Shown here piece after piece: positions 51,398 to 61,755 of a DNA stretch of 64,000 bases. The stretch lies in contig JAKVCX010000001.1 in NCBI GenBank assembly GCA_022448525.1, positions 124,001 to 188,000 of the forward strand. The letters run 5' to 3'. This DNA comes from Tenacibaculum sp. GTDB lineage: Bacteria > Bacteroidota > Bacteroidia > Flavobacteriales > Flavobacteriaceae. Within the stretch, counting starts at the first letter, position 1, and the number at the start of each line of letters is the position of its first letter. The position numbers were made by a program, and so were the translations under genes. The notes beneath the pieces were generated by a model. The model had not been told where the DNA came from and made no database searches. It was given only the letters and a program-made list of their open reading frames with translations.

Positions 51398-52081
51398 ATG
51401 AAGAAAAACATAGTTATTACAGGTACCAGCAGAGGAATTGGTTTTGAATTAGCACAACAATTCGCAGCAGCTGGTCATCAAGTTATTGCACTTTCTCGTA
51501 ACAGTAGTCCTCTTGAAAAAGTAAACCACGATAATATTCTTGCTATTTCAACAGATTTGATGAATGAAAATTCATTAGAAAAAGCAGCTTCTACCATACT
51601 TGAAAAATTTGGTTCTGTTGACATTCTAATAAACAATGCTGGAATGTTAGTCAACAAACCTTTTGAAGAGTTAACTTCTGAAGATTTTTTAAAAGTTTAT
51701 CAAGTAAATGTTTTTGCTGTTGCTCAACTTACGCAAAAACTAATTCCCAATATGAAACGTGGAAGTCATGTCGTAACAATTAGTAGTATGGGTGGAATTC
51801 AAGGAAGCATGAAATTTCCGGGATTAGCTGCTTATAGTTCTGCCAAAGGCGCTGTCATTACCTTATCTGAATTATTAGCAGAAGAATACAAAGAAAAAGA
51901 AGTTGCATTTAATGTGTTAGCGCTTGGTGCAGTACAAACAGAAATGTTAGAAGAAGCTTTCCCTGGATATCAAGCTCCAATTACAGCAAAAGAAATGGCA
52001 GATTACATTTTTAATTTTGCTTTAACAGGAAATAAAATTTACAACGGAAAGGTATTACAAGTTTCTAGTTCAACACCATAA
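51398..52081 (+). CDS. short-chain dehydrogenase/reductase
   Basis: VITGTSRGIGFELA, NNAGM, YSSAKGA motifs. Confidence 0.93.
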   Translation: MKKNIVITGTSRGIGFELAQQFAAAGHQVIALSRNSSPLEKVNHDNILAISTDLMNENSLEKAASTILEKFGSVDILINNAGMLVNKPFEELTSEDFLKVYQVNVFAVAQLTQKLIPNMKRGSHVVTISSMGGIQGSMKFPGLAAYSSAKGAVITLSELLAEEYKEKEVAFNVLALGAVQTEMLEEAFPGYQAPITAKEMADYIFNFALTGNKIYNGKVLQVSSSTP

Positions 52082-52094
52082 ATAAAATTGATAT

Positions 52095-52922
52095 ATGAAA
52101 AAAGAGAAGTTAAAAAACTACAATCAAAAAGTCCTTGCAATACTTGGAACATTGGGTATCATATTAGTTTTAACTGGAATATTTACATTTGGAGGTATTA
52201 TTATCTCGGAATATTTCAGGTATCAAAACTATGAGACTCAGGAAACAGGTATTCTCTCTCAAGAAAAAGTTGAGGAGTTACAAAAAGAAAAAAAACGAGA
52301 ACAAGTTATTTCGTTAGAAACACCAAGATTAATAGACACATTAAAATCAACTTACATCATTCCTGTTTCACACAAGACACTGAACGAAAAAGAAGACACT
52401 TCTGAACTTTTAAATGCGTTTAATAGTGTTGAAAAAATATCTAAATCAAATAGACGACGATATTCTAAAAGTTATTACGGTTCATATAACAACATTATAA
52501 TTTCTTCTCCTAAAGAAAGTAAGAACAATAAAATTTTTAATAATAGAGTAAACTTTAATCATATCGCCACAGAGTATTTTGAAGATGACATTTTATTGCT
52601 TTTGAAAGTGTCTAAAAAAGACACAAACAAAGACGGAATTATAAATTTAAAAGACTTCAAATCGTTGTTTATATACTCTTTTAAAAGTAAAGATTTACGA
52701 GAAATTCAACTTGATGGGTACGATGTGAACAGTTACAAATTCATTCACGAAAGTAAAGATTTAATTGTGAGCTTCGGAATGGATAAAAATGAGAATGGTG
52801 GATTTGAAAGCTACAATGAACCCACTATCCTTAAGAAATACTCATTTAAAGGAAAAGTATTAACTGATTTAGTAGAACAGAAAATCGTAAATGAATTACA
52901 AAAAACACTAGAAGGAAGTTAG
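52095..52922 (+). CDS. membrane-anchored protein with EF-hand-like loop
   Basis: One N-terminal TM; DTNKDGIINLKDF resembles a calcium-binding EF-hand loop. Confidence 0.65.
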   Translation: MKKEKLKNYNQKVLAILGTLGIILVLTGIFTFGGIIISEYFRYQNYETQETGILSQEKVEELQKEKKREQVISLETPRLIDTLKSTYIIPVSHKTLNEKEDTSELLNAFNSVEKISKSNRRRYSKSYYGSYNNIIISSPKESKNNKIFNNRVNFNHIATEYFEDDILLLLKVSKKDTNKDGIINLKDFKSLFIYSFKSKDLREIQLDGYDVNSYKFIHESKDLIVSFGMDKNENGGFESYNEPTILKKYSFKGKVLTDLVEQKIVNELQKTLEGS

Positions 52923-52935
52923 AACTTCCTTTTAT
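52912..52935 (+). terminator. hairpin overlapping the stop codon of the preceding gene
   Basis: AAGGAAGTT-ag-AACTTCCTT then TTATTTTTT. Confidence 0.5.
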
Positions 52936-52944
52936 TTTTTATTG

Positions 52945-53538
52945 ATGGAAAACATCCTACAAAAATACATAGCTGAAAAAGCAATTCCTCTGGTAATTTA
53001 CTTAATTAATGAACATAAGGTAAATCTGAAAATTGTAAACGAACGACAAACCAAACATGGTGATTTTAGAACTTTACCAAATGGTAAAACCCAAATCACT
53101 GTTAATAATAACTTGAATAAACATCAATTTTTACTAACCTTAATACATGAAATCGCTCATCACGTAACCTATAAAAAATTTGGACGAGTTCAACCACATG
53201 GTAAAGAATGGAAAACTGTTTTTCAGCATTTAATGTTGCCTTTTATACAACCTGATATTTATCCTCCACACATTCTTCCGTACCTGGCTAATCACATGAA
53301 AAATCCGAAAGCCAGTACTGATGCAGACGTAAAATTATCATTAGTATTGAGAGAAGGTGTGGCAAAACCGGGAAAGAGTTTTATATTTGATATTCCGATG
53401 GAAAGTGTATTTCAGTACAAAAACACACTTTACAAGCGCGGAAATAAAAGAAGAACACGCTATGAGTGCCTTAATTTATCGAACAAACGCGTTTATCTGT
53501 TTAATCAGAATGTAGAAGTTTTACCCGTAAATCAATAA
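52945..53538 (+). CDS. SprT-like zinc metalloprotease domain protein
   Basis: TLIHEIAHHVTYKKFGRVQPHGKEWK (HExxH); start at the ATG after the TTG at 52942. Confidence 0.85.
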   Translation: MENILQKYIAEKAIPLVIYLINEHKVNLKIVNERQTKHGDFRTLPNGKTQITVNNNLNKHQFLLTLIHEIAHHVTYKKFGRVQPHGKEWKTVFQHLMLPFIQPDIYPPHILPYLANHMKNPKASTDADVKLSLVLREGVAKPGKSFIFDIPMESVFQYKNTLYKRGNKRRTRYECLNLSNKRVYLFNQNVEVLPVNQ

Positions 53539-53553
53539 CCAAACAAGCTCACT

Positions 53554-54630
53554 ATGAAGAATAATTTTTATGCCGTAATTATGGCTGGTGGAGTCGGATC
53601 AAGATTCTGGCCAGTTAGTACACAAAAGTTTCCAAAGCAATTTCATGACATGTTAGGAACTGGTCAATCTTTAATTCAACGAACGTTTGAACGTATTAAT
53701 GAATTAGTTCCTACAAGCAATATTATGATTGCTACAAACGAAAACTACGAGAAATTAGTACTTCAACAAATTCCGCAGTTAAACACGAAACAATTATTAC
53801 TTGAGCCAGTTATGAGAAATACTGCGCCTTGTATTTTATATTCCGCATTAAAAATTTATAGTCAAAATCCAGATGCTGTTATTCTTGTTGCGCCATCTGA
53901 CCACTGGATTAAAGATGAGGGTGAGTTTTTAAGAAATATAAAAACGTCATTTGAAGCTTGTGCTAAAGAGGATATTCTAATGACTTTAGGAATTCAACCT
54001 GATCATCCGAATACTGGTTATGGTTACATTCAATATGAAAACGCTGATTCTGAAATAAAAAAAGTAAAAAACTTTACTGAAAAACCTGACTTAGCAACTG
54101 CTGAATCATTTCTTGAAAGTGGTGACTACCTTTGGAATGCAGGAATTTTTGTTTGGTCTGCTAAAAGTATTCTGAAAGCATTTAAAGCTTATTTGCCTGA
54201 AATGGTAGATGTTCTTGACGATGGAAATAATGTTTACAATACTGACTTTGAAGACGATTTCATTAAAAACAACTACAAAGATTGTGAGAATATTTCTATT
54301 GACTTTGGAATCATGGAACGTGCAGATAATGTTCATGTATTACCTGTAGATTTCGGTTGGAATGATTTAGGAACTTGGGGATCTTTATATGGCAAACTAA
54401 AGAAAGACGGAGACGATAATGCTGTTGTAGGAGCTAATGTTATATTTAGAGATGCTAAAGGAAACATGATTCGTACAGAAAACGGAAAGCGTGTTGTTAT
54501 TCAAGGATTGGAAGATTTTATTGTGGTTGAAAAGAAGGACATTATAATGATTTGTCCTAGAAAGGACGACCAAGATATCAAAAAAATCATGGCAGAAGCT
54601 AGAGATTCTTTCGGTAAAAAATTCGTTTAA
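53554..54630 (+). CDS. mannose-1-phosphate guanylyltransferase
   Basis: VIMAGGVGSRFWPVSTQKFPKQF, VAPSDHWI, FTEKPDLATAESFL. Confidence 0.92.
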   Translation: MKNNFYAVIMAGGVGSRFWPVSTQKFPKQFHDMLGTGQSLIQRTFERINELVPTSNIMIATNENYEKLVLQQIPQLNTKQLLLEPVMRNTAPCILYSALKIYSQNPDAVILVAPSDHWIKDEGEFLRNIKTSFEACAKEDILMTLGIQPDHPNTGYGYIQYENADSEIKKVKNFTEKPDLATAESFLESGDYLWNAGIFVWSAKSILKAFKAYLPEMVDVLDDGNNVYNTDFEDDFIKNNYKDCENISIDFGIMERADNVHVLPVDFGWNDLGTWGSLYGKLKKDGDDNAVVGANVIFRDAKGNMIRTENGKRVVIQGLEDFIVVEKKDIIMICPRKDDQDIKKIMAEARDSFGKKFV

Positions 54631-54688
54631 ATTTTCATGAATGATTCAACTCATTAAAACGTTTTTATAAAATAATTTATCTATTAAA

Positions 54689-55318
54689 TTGGGATTAGAC
54701 ATTACCCATTTACAAGTTGCACCTAACAAAGAATTTGGAACTTTCACATTATTAAAAGACGAAATAGAATCTTCATTGAAAGACCTTAATCTTCTGTCTG
54801 AAAATGTTTTTTCAAAAGCCTTTATAAACGGTATTTGGGAATATGTTGCTATTTTTCGTAATGATAAAGAACTACAATTAGGGAAATCAATTCTTTTAAA
54901 TAAGAATGACGGATTTACTAATTTTAAACTATTTACAACAGAAACTAATCCTGATTTAAATAAAATAATTGTAAACTTTGAAGAATATAATCAACTGAAT
55001 AATTTTAGTAAACATACCTTTAAAGAAAAGCTGACACTAGGAAGTAAATTGCAAATTCCTTATAAGAGTATCTCTTACGAAGGTGAACTTATGAAAGAAG
55101 TAGCTTACTTTAAAGAAATTGGTCATCAAAGAAAAGGAATGGATTCAAAATTCTTCAGTTTTTACGAGAATGAAAGTTTTTATTGTCAATTAGAAAATTT
55201 TCAAAAACTTTTAGATTTCAATCATTCAAGCAACCATATGTATCAAGAAGGAAATATTCAAAAACACTTTTTGAACACCTACATCAAAGGAAAAAGCATT
55301 TTACATATAGATTGGTAA
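54689..55318 (+). CDS. hypothetical protein, TTG start
   Basis: 209-aa open frame in tight same-strand context (next ATG-start gene 3 nt later); initiates at TTG in the track. Confidence 0.6.
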   Translation: MGLDITHLQVAPNKEFGTFTLLKDEIESSLKDLNLLSENVFSKAFINGIWEYVAIFRNDKELQLGKSILLNKNDGFTNFKLFTTETNPDLNKIIVNFEEYNQLNNFSKHTFKEKLTLGSKLQIPYKSISYEGELMKEVAYFKEIGHQRKGMDSKFFSFYENESFYCQLENFQKLLDFNHSSNHMYQEGNIQKHFLNTYIKGKSILHIDW

Positions 55319-55321
55319 TAT

Positions 55322-55624
55322 ATGAGACATAAGCCTTTAATATTTACTACTATATTTTTACTAATTAATGTTCTCACTTTTTTAAGCGTTTTTTATTACA
55401 AAATAAACGGATCATATATAAGTATTAATATTGTTTTGTCAATGGCACAAGGTAATATGATTGGTATTGAAAACACTTTTTTGCGTTCTTCAATCTACCT
55501 GTTTCTTACCTCTATTATCATTTACAAAATTTCTGATTCTGCAAAAGATAAACTCGAATTGTTCATTATTATATTATTGATTCTTTTCACATCACTCCCT
55601 TTTTTAAACTTTAACGGAGTTTAA
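55322..55624 (+). CDS. small membrane protein, unknown
   Basis: 100 aa with about three TM helices. Confidence 0.6.
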   Translation: MRHKPLIFTTIFLLINVLTFLSVFYYKINGSYISINIVLSMAQGNMIGIENTFLRSSIYLFLTSIIIYKISDSAKDKLELFIIILLILFTSLPFLNFNGV

Positions 55625-55663
55625 AAAAATATCGAGAAACCTAGTCTATTACTTAAAAACACA

Positions 55664-56383
55664 ATGAATATAAGTTTTGATCTTGATGGAACATTAATAC
55701 CTTACGATGAGGAATTCGAAACCGAAAAAAGAGGTTTTATTGGAAGATTTTTAGGTATAGAAAAAATAAGAAAAGGATCTAGAGATTTAATACTTACTCT
55801 TCAAAACAAAGGACATTCAATCAATATCTACACCACGTCATTTAGAAGTAAACATCAAATTAGAAAAACCTTTAAGTATTATGGTATTAAAGTTGATAAA
55901 ATTATCAACCAAAAAGATAACATTTCTGTTTTAAGAAATGAAAACTGTAGTGCTTCTAAATACCCACCTGCTTTTAATTTCGATTTACACATTGATGATT
56001 TACCAGGTGTTGGTTTGGAAAGTAAAAACTTACATTTTGAGGCAATCATAATTAAACCTTCTGAAGCCAACTGGGGAAAGTTAGTAATTCAAAAAGTCAT
56101 TGAATTAGAAAACTTATACTTTGAATCTACACATTTTAAAAGAATGAAAATGATGGAGCAATTCTTCAAAGAAAAATCGCAAACCAATCATCTTTACACA
56201 CCCCAATATGAAACTTCAAAGTCCATTAATTTAATATTTGAAAACACGAATAATTTTACACCCGAAATTATCAATAGTATTGAAAATCAATTATCAAAAG
56301 TAAAAAGCAAGAAGCATTTTGGAGGCTCTCAATGGTATGATTATGAACTTCATGTTCTGAGTTTCGTTAAACATAAATCATAA
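55664..56383 (+). CDS. HAD-like hydrolase with C-terminal extension
   Basis: MNISFDLDGTLIPYDEE motif I and FDLHIDDLPGVG late motif. Confidence 0.75.
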   Translation: MNISFDLDGTLIPYDEEFETEKRGFIGRFLGIEKIRKGSRDLILTLQNKGHSINIYTTSFRSKHQIRKTFKYYGIKVDKIINQKDNISVLRNENCSASKYPPAFNFDLHIDDLPGVGLESKNLHFEAIIIKPSEANWGKLVIQKVIELENLYFESTHFKRMKMMEQFFKEKSQTNHLYTPQYETSKSINLIFENTNNFTPEIINSIENQLSKVKSKKHFGGSQWYDYELHVLSFVKHKS

Positions 56384-56631
56384 AAATAGACTATACCACT
56401 TCTTACAATATAAAACCTGCATTACCGAAATCGGTTAAAATACAGAGTTCTATAAGTCAAATCTGTCAAATTATACAATTATCCCAACAAATTTTAACAA
56501 AATCAAACCATTAAACAATTTTGGACTAATTTTGGCGTTTTATTTTTTGAATTGAATGGGGCTTCAATTCATTAAGTAATACCGAATAAATTATGTAAGT
56601 CTGAGGTCGTTGATCTTTGACTCGGGGAAAA

Positions 56632-58503
56632 ATGAAGAATAAACTTTTACTACTAGCATTTGCTATTTCTTTAATAGCAAACGCACAACAATATACCTAC
56701 GGTATTTATTTTCCTGATGGGGACAGAGAAAATAAATGTAATACGTTCACTAAGGTTTTTAAACAAAAACCAAACTACGTGCGTTTTGGTGTTCGCTTAG
56801 AAGACAACAAATTATATTTTGAAGTAAATAATAGAAACTGGTATAATGCTTTGTTTAAAGAACAAGGTGATGGAATTGCAGTTGATATTGTTCGTAGGAG
56901 TAGATATTCTTGTGATAAAGAAGTAAAACCTTCACAAATAAGAGGTGTTCTTTTACCTCCTGTTTATGGAATTAATAAACCAGGAAAATTAAAAAGCGTA
57001 AGCAGAAATAGATACAGAGTTTACATTGGTAAAGTACCTCCTAACTTACAAAAAGAAGAAATTGAATTTAATCTTCTGTTTCTTCATAATAAAGCTTTTT
57101 GTAAATACTACACTATTTATAACCTAGAGAAATATCCACGAGGATTATTAGATATGGGTGTGTATTTAGATGATATAACATACAAAAACAAAAGAATCAC
57201 TTCGAACAAAAATCATATTGTAACAAAGTATAAGAAATTAACGTTTTCAATTCCTTTTGAAAAAGATAAATCGGAATACAAACCTGAAGACATTAAACCT
57301 TTATACGATTCTTTAAAGCTTACAGATTACAACATTAAAAAAATCAACATTAATGCTTATGCATCAGTTGAAGGAAGTACCCAAAGAAATTTCCAATTAC
57401 AAAATCAACGTGCTAGAAGTATTGCAGGTTCCCTACAATCATTTCAAGAGCCTAGCATAATTACTAAAATTTCAACATCGGAAAACTGGGTTGAGTTTTT
57501 CAATGATATTAAGAAAACGAAACATAAAAAATTAGTAAAGCTTCCAAAGAAAAATGTGAAAGCAAAACTAATAAATGAATATGCCGCCAACTTAGAACCG
57601 GTTTTAAGAAATCACAGAAAAGCAGTTGTTGTTTTATCTCTTGAGAAAAAGGATGAATTCAAGAAATTGCATGTTGATCAATTAGTAACACTTTTCAATA
57701 AAGCTGTTCGCGCTGATAAACTAGAAGAAGCTTGTGCCATTCAAAATTCAATTTTAGATCGACTTCGTGATAAATTCAAACCACAGGTTTTGAAAAACAT
57801 GAAAATTCCTAAGAGTAAGAAGTATTTACGATTACTTACTAAGAATTGTATTTTCAAATATTTTGTTGACTTAAAACAAACTTTGAATGTTGAAAAAGAA
57901 CTTTTACAACTAGAAAAACTTGAACCAAATGATAAACGCTTAAAATATAATTTAGCCGTTTTAAAATTTATTATTTGGAAACATCGTGCTCGTGAGATAA
58001 ATAGAGAAGAGTTTAAAAAAGAAATTATCAATCTTAAAGAATATGGAATTTCAAAAGAGCTGATAGACAAAATGATTGTGAATTATCATATTGTAAAAGC
58101 TGAAGAAGATGCAAGAAAAAACAATCATAAAGGCAAAGATTCTTCTGTTAATTATGTTTTAAAATCATATCAAAATTTAATTCTTTCTGATTTTGACTAT
58201 TTAAGTATCGCTCAGTTTTTTACTTATTACTCAAATATTTATGACGCAATTCACACAATTGAAGATAAAGTAAACAACATAACTGTTGATGAGGATTTAC
58301 TTTTCTACTATTTAAATTTAACCATTACAAAAGAGGAATTAACACAAACCGAAGAGTACAGAACTGTTATGTTAAACGCAATTAACATGAATAAAAAACG
58401 TTTTTGTAGCTTGTATAATTCAGCTTTGAAAAAAGGGGTTACCTTTCAGTTACTTGAGGATGAGTTTTTAAGAGCTACTTACTGCGAAAATTGTAGTAAA
58501 TAG
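56632..58503 (+). CDS. secreted protein with OmpA-like domain
   Basis: Signal peptide MKNKLLLLAFAISLIANAQQ; ININAYASVEGSTQRNFQLQNQRARSIAGSL resembles the OmpA peptidoglycan-binding motif. Start moved from TTG 56617 to ATG 56632. Confidence 0.7.
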   Translation: MKNKLLLLAFAISLIANAQQYTYGIYFPDGDRENKCNTFTKVFKQKPNYVRFGVRLEDNKLYFEVNNRNWYNALFKEQGDGIAVDIVRRSRYSCDKEVKPSQIRGVLLPPVYGINKPGKLKSVSRNRYRVYIGKVPPNLQKEEIEFNLLFLHNKAFCKYYTIYNLEKYPRGLLDMGVYLDDITYKNKRITSNKNHIVTKYKKLTFSIPFEKDKSEYKPEDIKPLYDSLKLTDYNIKKININAYASVEGSTQRNFQLQNQRARSIAGSLQSFQEPSIITKISTSENWVEFFNDIKKTKHKKLVKLPKKNVKAKLINEYAANLEPVLRNHRKAVVVLSLEKKDEFKKLHVDQLVTLFNKAVRADKLEEACAIQNSILDRLRDKFKPQVLKNMKIPKSKKYLRLLTKNCIFKYFVDLKQTLNVEKELLQLEKLEPNDKRLKYNLAVLKFIIWKHRAREINREEFKKEIINLKEYGISKELIDKMIVNYHIVKAEEDARKNNHKGKDSSVNYVLKSYQNLILSDFDYLSIAQFFTYYSNIYDAIHTIEDKVNNITVDEDLLFYYLNLTITKEELTQTEEYRTVMLNAINMNKKRFCSLYNSALKKGVTFQLLEDEFLRATYCENCSK

Positions 58504-58505
58504 TA

Positions 58506-59531
58506 TTACTTAAAATTTGTAATGAATTCTTTTATCGAAGAATCGAAGTCGTTTTGATTTGATAAAAATGAATTGTGTATTTCAATGTAAAATAAACTTT
58601 CAATTTTACCTTTTAAACGAACAAAGTCTTTTTCAGTAGTTAAAACAATTTTATTTTTTGATTTGAGGCTTTTACGAGCAGCTTCTATTTTAGAAAGATC
58701 TTGTTCTGAAAAATGGTGATGATCTGGAAACTGCAAATGTGTAAAACTCAACTCTCTTTCTTTTAAATATTTTAACAGACTTGTTGGTTTAGCAATTCCG
58801 GTAACTAAAATAAATTCCTCATTTAAATGTGAGAGTGAAATAGTCTCCTCACCTCCTATCAAATTTTCATTGTATTCTATTTTTGAAAAAAACAATTTCT
58901 GATTTGGTAATAATTTAAGTTTTTTCTCAATCGACTTCATTTCGAAATCACTTAACTGATTTGGGCATTTTGTTACAACTACAATATCCGCTCTATTTGC
59001 TCCACTCCTACTTTCTCTTAAATTACCTGTTGGTAGCAAAAAATCTTGACAATACAAATCATCAAACTTAGTTAATAAAACATAAAAACCTGCCTTTACT
59101 TTCCTATGCTGATATGCATCGTCTAGCAAAACTAACTCTGGATTTACCAACGACATTAATTCACTTATTCCATTGGTGCGATTTGCATCTACAGCAACAT
59201 TAATCCCATCAAATTTCGAAAAAAACTGTAAAGGTTCATCTCCTACATCTTCAGCTGAATGACTTTTATTAAGCAATTGAAAGCCTTCCGTTTTGCGTTT
59301 ATAACCTCTACTCAAAACAGCAACTTTATATTCAGACCTTAATAATCTGATCAAATATTCAATCTGTGGAGTTTTCCCTGTTCCACCCACTGTTAAATTT
59401 CCAACAGCAATTACAGGAATATTAAAGGATGTTGATTTTAAAACATTTAAATCAAATAAAATATTACGCACTTTTGTAATTACGTCATAAATAATTGCAA
59501 AAGGAAATAATAAAAAGCGGAGTAATTTCAT
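58506..59531 (-). CDS. lpxK: tetraacyldisaccharide 4'-kinase
   Basis: VIAVGNLTVGGTGKTPQIEYLIRLL, LSRGYKRKTEGF, DDAYQHRKVK. Confidence 0.95.
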   Translation of the reverse strand: MKLLRFLLFPFAIIYDVITKVRNILFDLNVLKSTSFNIPVIAVGNLTVGGTGKTPQIEYLIRLLRSEYKVAVLSRGYKRKTEGFQLLNKSHSAEDVGDEPLQFFSKFDGINVAVDANRTNGISELMSLVNPELVLLDDAYQHRKVKAGFYVLLTKFDDLYCQDFLLPTGNLRESRSGANRADIVVVTKCPNQLSDFEMKSIEKKLKLLPNQKLFFSKIEYNENLIGGEETISLSHLNEEFILVTGIAKPTSLLKYLKERELSFTHLQFPDHHHFSEQDLSKIEAARKSLKSKNKIVLTTEKDFVRLKGKIESLFYIEIHNSFLSNQNDFDSSIKEFITNFK

Positions 59532-59676
59532 CTATTTGATTTTTTTAACATCTGAATATTCAAGATACTTCTACAATATTCGGTAACACACATAAACATC
59601 TATTATCAGTTCAATAAAATCCTGAAATAAAAAAATTCATATTAATTTCTTCAGAACGAAAATACATTAAAAATCT

Positions 59677-59684
59677 TAACTTTG
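59677..59684 (+). promoter_or_regulatory. Bacteroidota -7 element TAACTTTG
   Basis: TAnnTTTG match 20 nt upstream of the ATG at 59704. Confidence 0.5.
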
Positions 59685-59703
59685 AAGTTGATAAAATTAG
59701 ACA

Positions 59704-60798
59704 ATGATAATTAGAGAAATAACAAATTATATAGAAGAAATTGCTCCACTTTCATTTGCTGAAGATTTCGATAATGTAGGATTACTAGTAGGAAATTATA
59801 ATACAGAAGTAACAGGAGTATTAGTTACTTTAGACACATTAGAAGAAACTGTTGAGGAAGCAATTGCCAATAACTGTAACTTAATTGTGAGTTTTCATCC
59901 CATAATTTTTGGAGGTTTAAAAAAGTTAAATGGGAACAATTATGTAGAAAGAGTTGTTTTAAAAGCAATTAAAAATGATATTGCTATTTATGCGACACAC
60001 ACGGCTTTAGACAATTCAAAAGTTGGTGTTTCAGCAAAAATGTGTGAAGTTTTGAATCTTCAAAACAATAAAATATTAATTCCTAAAAAAGGAATAATTA
60101 AAAAACTTACAACCTATGTTCCTTACGGTGATGCCGATTATTTGAGAAACAAACTTTTCGAAGCTGGAGCAGGATCTATCGGTAATTATGACAACTGTTC
60201 TTTCAATGTAGAAGGTAAAGGAAGTTATAGAGGAAACGAACATTCTAATCCAACTGTTGGAAAGAAAGGTGAACTACAATATGAAGAAGAAACTTGTATT
60301 ACAGTCACATTTGAAAGCTACCTTGAAAGTAAAATTTTAAGTACACTTTTCAAATACCATCAATATGAAGAAGTTGCTTATGAGGTAATCACTTTAAACA
60401 ACAAACATCAAAATGTTGGTATGGGAATGATTGGTGAGTTAGAAAACCCTATGAATGAAAATGAATTCTTACAGTTTGTAAAATCTACCTTTAAAACAGA
60501 CTGTGTTCGCCATTCAAAACTACTAGGGAAAACAATCAAAAAAGTAGCAGTATTAGGAGGTGCAGGAAGTTTTGCTATTTCAAATGCCATACGAGAAAAA
60601 GCGGATGCATATATTAGTGCCGACTTTAAATATCATGAATTTTTTAAGGCTGAAAATCGCATTTTATTGACCGATGTTGGACATTATGAAAGTGAACAGT
60701 TTACAAAAAACCTTTTAGTTGACTATCTTACAAAAAAATTCACTAATTTTGCGATTCGTTTAAGCGAAAAGAGTACAAATCCAATACATTATATTTAA
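59704..60798 (+). CDS. Nif3-like dinuclear metal center protein
   Basis: EEIAPLSFAEDFDNVGLLVGN, VSFHPIIFGGLKKL, YATHTALDN, DVGHYESEQF. Confidence 0.93.
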   Translation: MIIREITNYIEEIAPLSFAEDFDNVGLLVGNYNTEVTGVLVTLDTLEETVEEAIANNCNLIVSFHPIIFGGLKKLNGNNYVERVVLKAIKNDIAIYATHTALDNSKVGVSAKMCEVLNLQNNKILIPKKGIIKKLTTYVPYGDADYLRNKLFEAGAGSIGNYDNCSFNVEGKGSYRGNEHSNPTVGKKGELQYEEETCITVTFESYLESKILSTLFKYHQYEEVAYEVITLNNKHQNVGMGMIGELENPMNENEFLQFVKSTFKTDCVRHSKLLGKTIKKVAVLGGAGSFAISNAIREKADAYISADFKYHEFFKAENRILLTDVGHYESEQFTKNLLVDYLTKKFTNFAIRLSEKSTNPIHYI

Positions 60799-60804
60799 TA
60801 GACA

Positions 60805-61575
60805 ATGGCAAAAAAAGAAGTAACGGTAGAACAAAAATTAAGAGCGCTATACGACTTACAATTAATTGACTCTAGAATTGATGAAATTAGAAGCGTTCGT
60901 GGTGAATTACCTTTAGAAGTAGAAGATTTAGAAGATGACGTTGCCGGATTAAATACAAGACTATCGAACTTAGCTCAAGATATTGACAATTTAAATACTG
61001 ACATCAGTAATAAAAAATTAGCAATTGAAGAATCAAAAAATTTAATTAAGAAGTATACTGAGCAACAAAAAAATGTACGTAACAATCGTGAGTTCGATTC
61101 TTTAACTAAAGAAGTTGAATATCAAGAATTAGAAATTCAATTAGCAGAAAAAAGAATCAAAGAATTTAAAGCTAAGATTTCTCAAAAGAAACAAGTTGTA
61201 GATTCAACGAAAGAAAAATTAGCTTTACAAGAAGGACACTTAAACGCTAAGAAGTCTGAATTAGATGCAATCCTTAAGGAAACTGAGAAAGAAGAACAGT
61301 TATTAATTCAGAAATCTGAAGAGTTTTCTAACTCAATTGATAAACACTTATTAAATGCATATAAAAGAATCCGTAACAAAGTTAAAAACGGATTAGCTGT
61401 TGTATCTATCGAGCGTGGAGCTGCTGGAGGATCTTTCTTTACAATCCCACCACAGGTTCAATTAGAAATTGCGAACAGAAAGAAAATTACTATTGACGAG
61501 CACAGTGGACGTATTTTAGTTGATGCTGCTCTTGCTGCGGAAGAGAAAGAAAAAATTGACAACTTAATCTCATAA
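60805..61575 (+). CDS. coiled-coil zf-RING_7/DUF164-type protein
   Basis: N-terminal coiled coil LRALYDLQLIDSRIDEIRSVRGELP, C-terminal AAGGSFFTIPPQVQLEIANRKKITIDEHSGRILVD. Confidence 0.85.
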   Translation: MAKKEVTVEQKLRALYDLQLIDSRIDEIRSVRGELPLEVEDLEDDVAGLNTRLSNLAQDIDNLNTDISNKKLAIEESKNLIKKYTEQQKNVRNNREFDSLTKEVEYQELEIQLAEKRIKEFKAKISQKKQVVDSTKEKLALQEGHLNAKKSELDAILKETEKEEQLLIQKSEEFSNSIDKHLLNAYKRIRNKVKNGLAVVSIERGAAGGSFFTIPPQVQLEIANRKKITIDEHSGRILVDAALAAEEKEKIDNLIS

Positions 61576-61596
61576 TTCGAGATTCAACATATTTTC

Positions 61597-61625
61597 AAAG
61601 CGACTTTTTAAGTCGCTTTTTTTAT
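61597..61625 (+). terminator. intrinsic terminator
   Basis: AAAGCGACT-tttta-AGTCGCTTT followed by T-run. Confidence 0.88.
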
Positions 61626-61755
61626 TTACAACACTTTCCTTAATTCACTTATACCTTAATATTTCACAGTTATGGCTTAATCTTTAAAACGGTTTTAATA
61701 AGTCAGTAATTTAACCTTACTAAAACTTACTTACTAACCTAAATTAAAGTAAATC

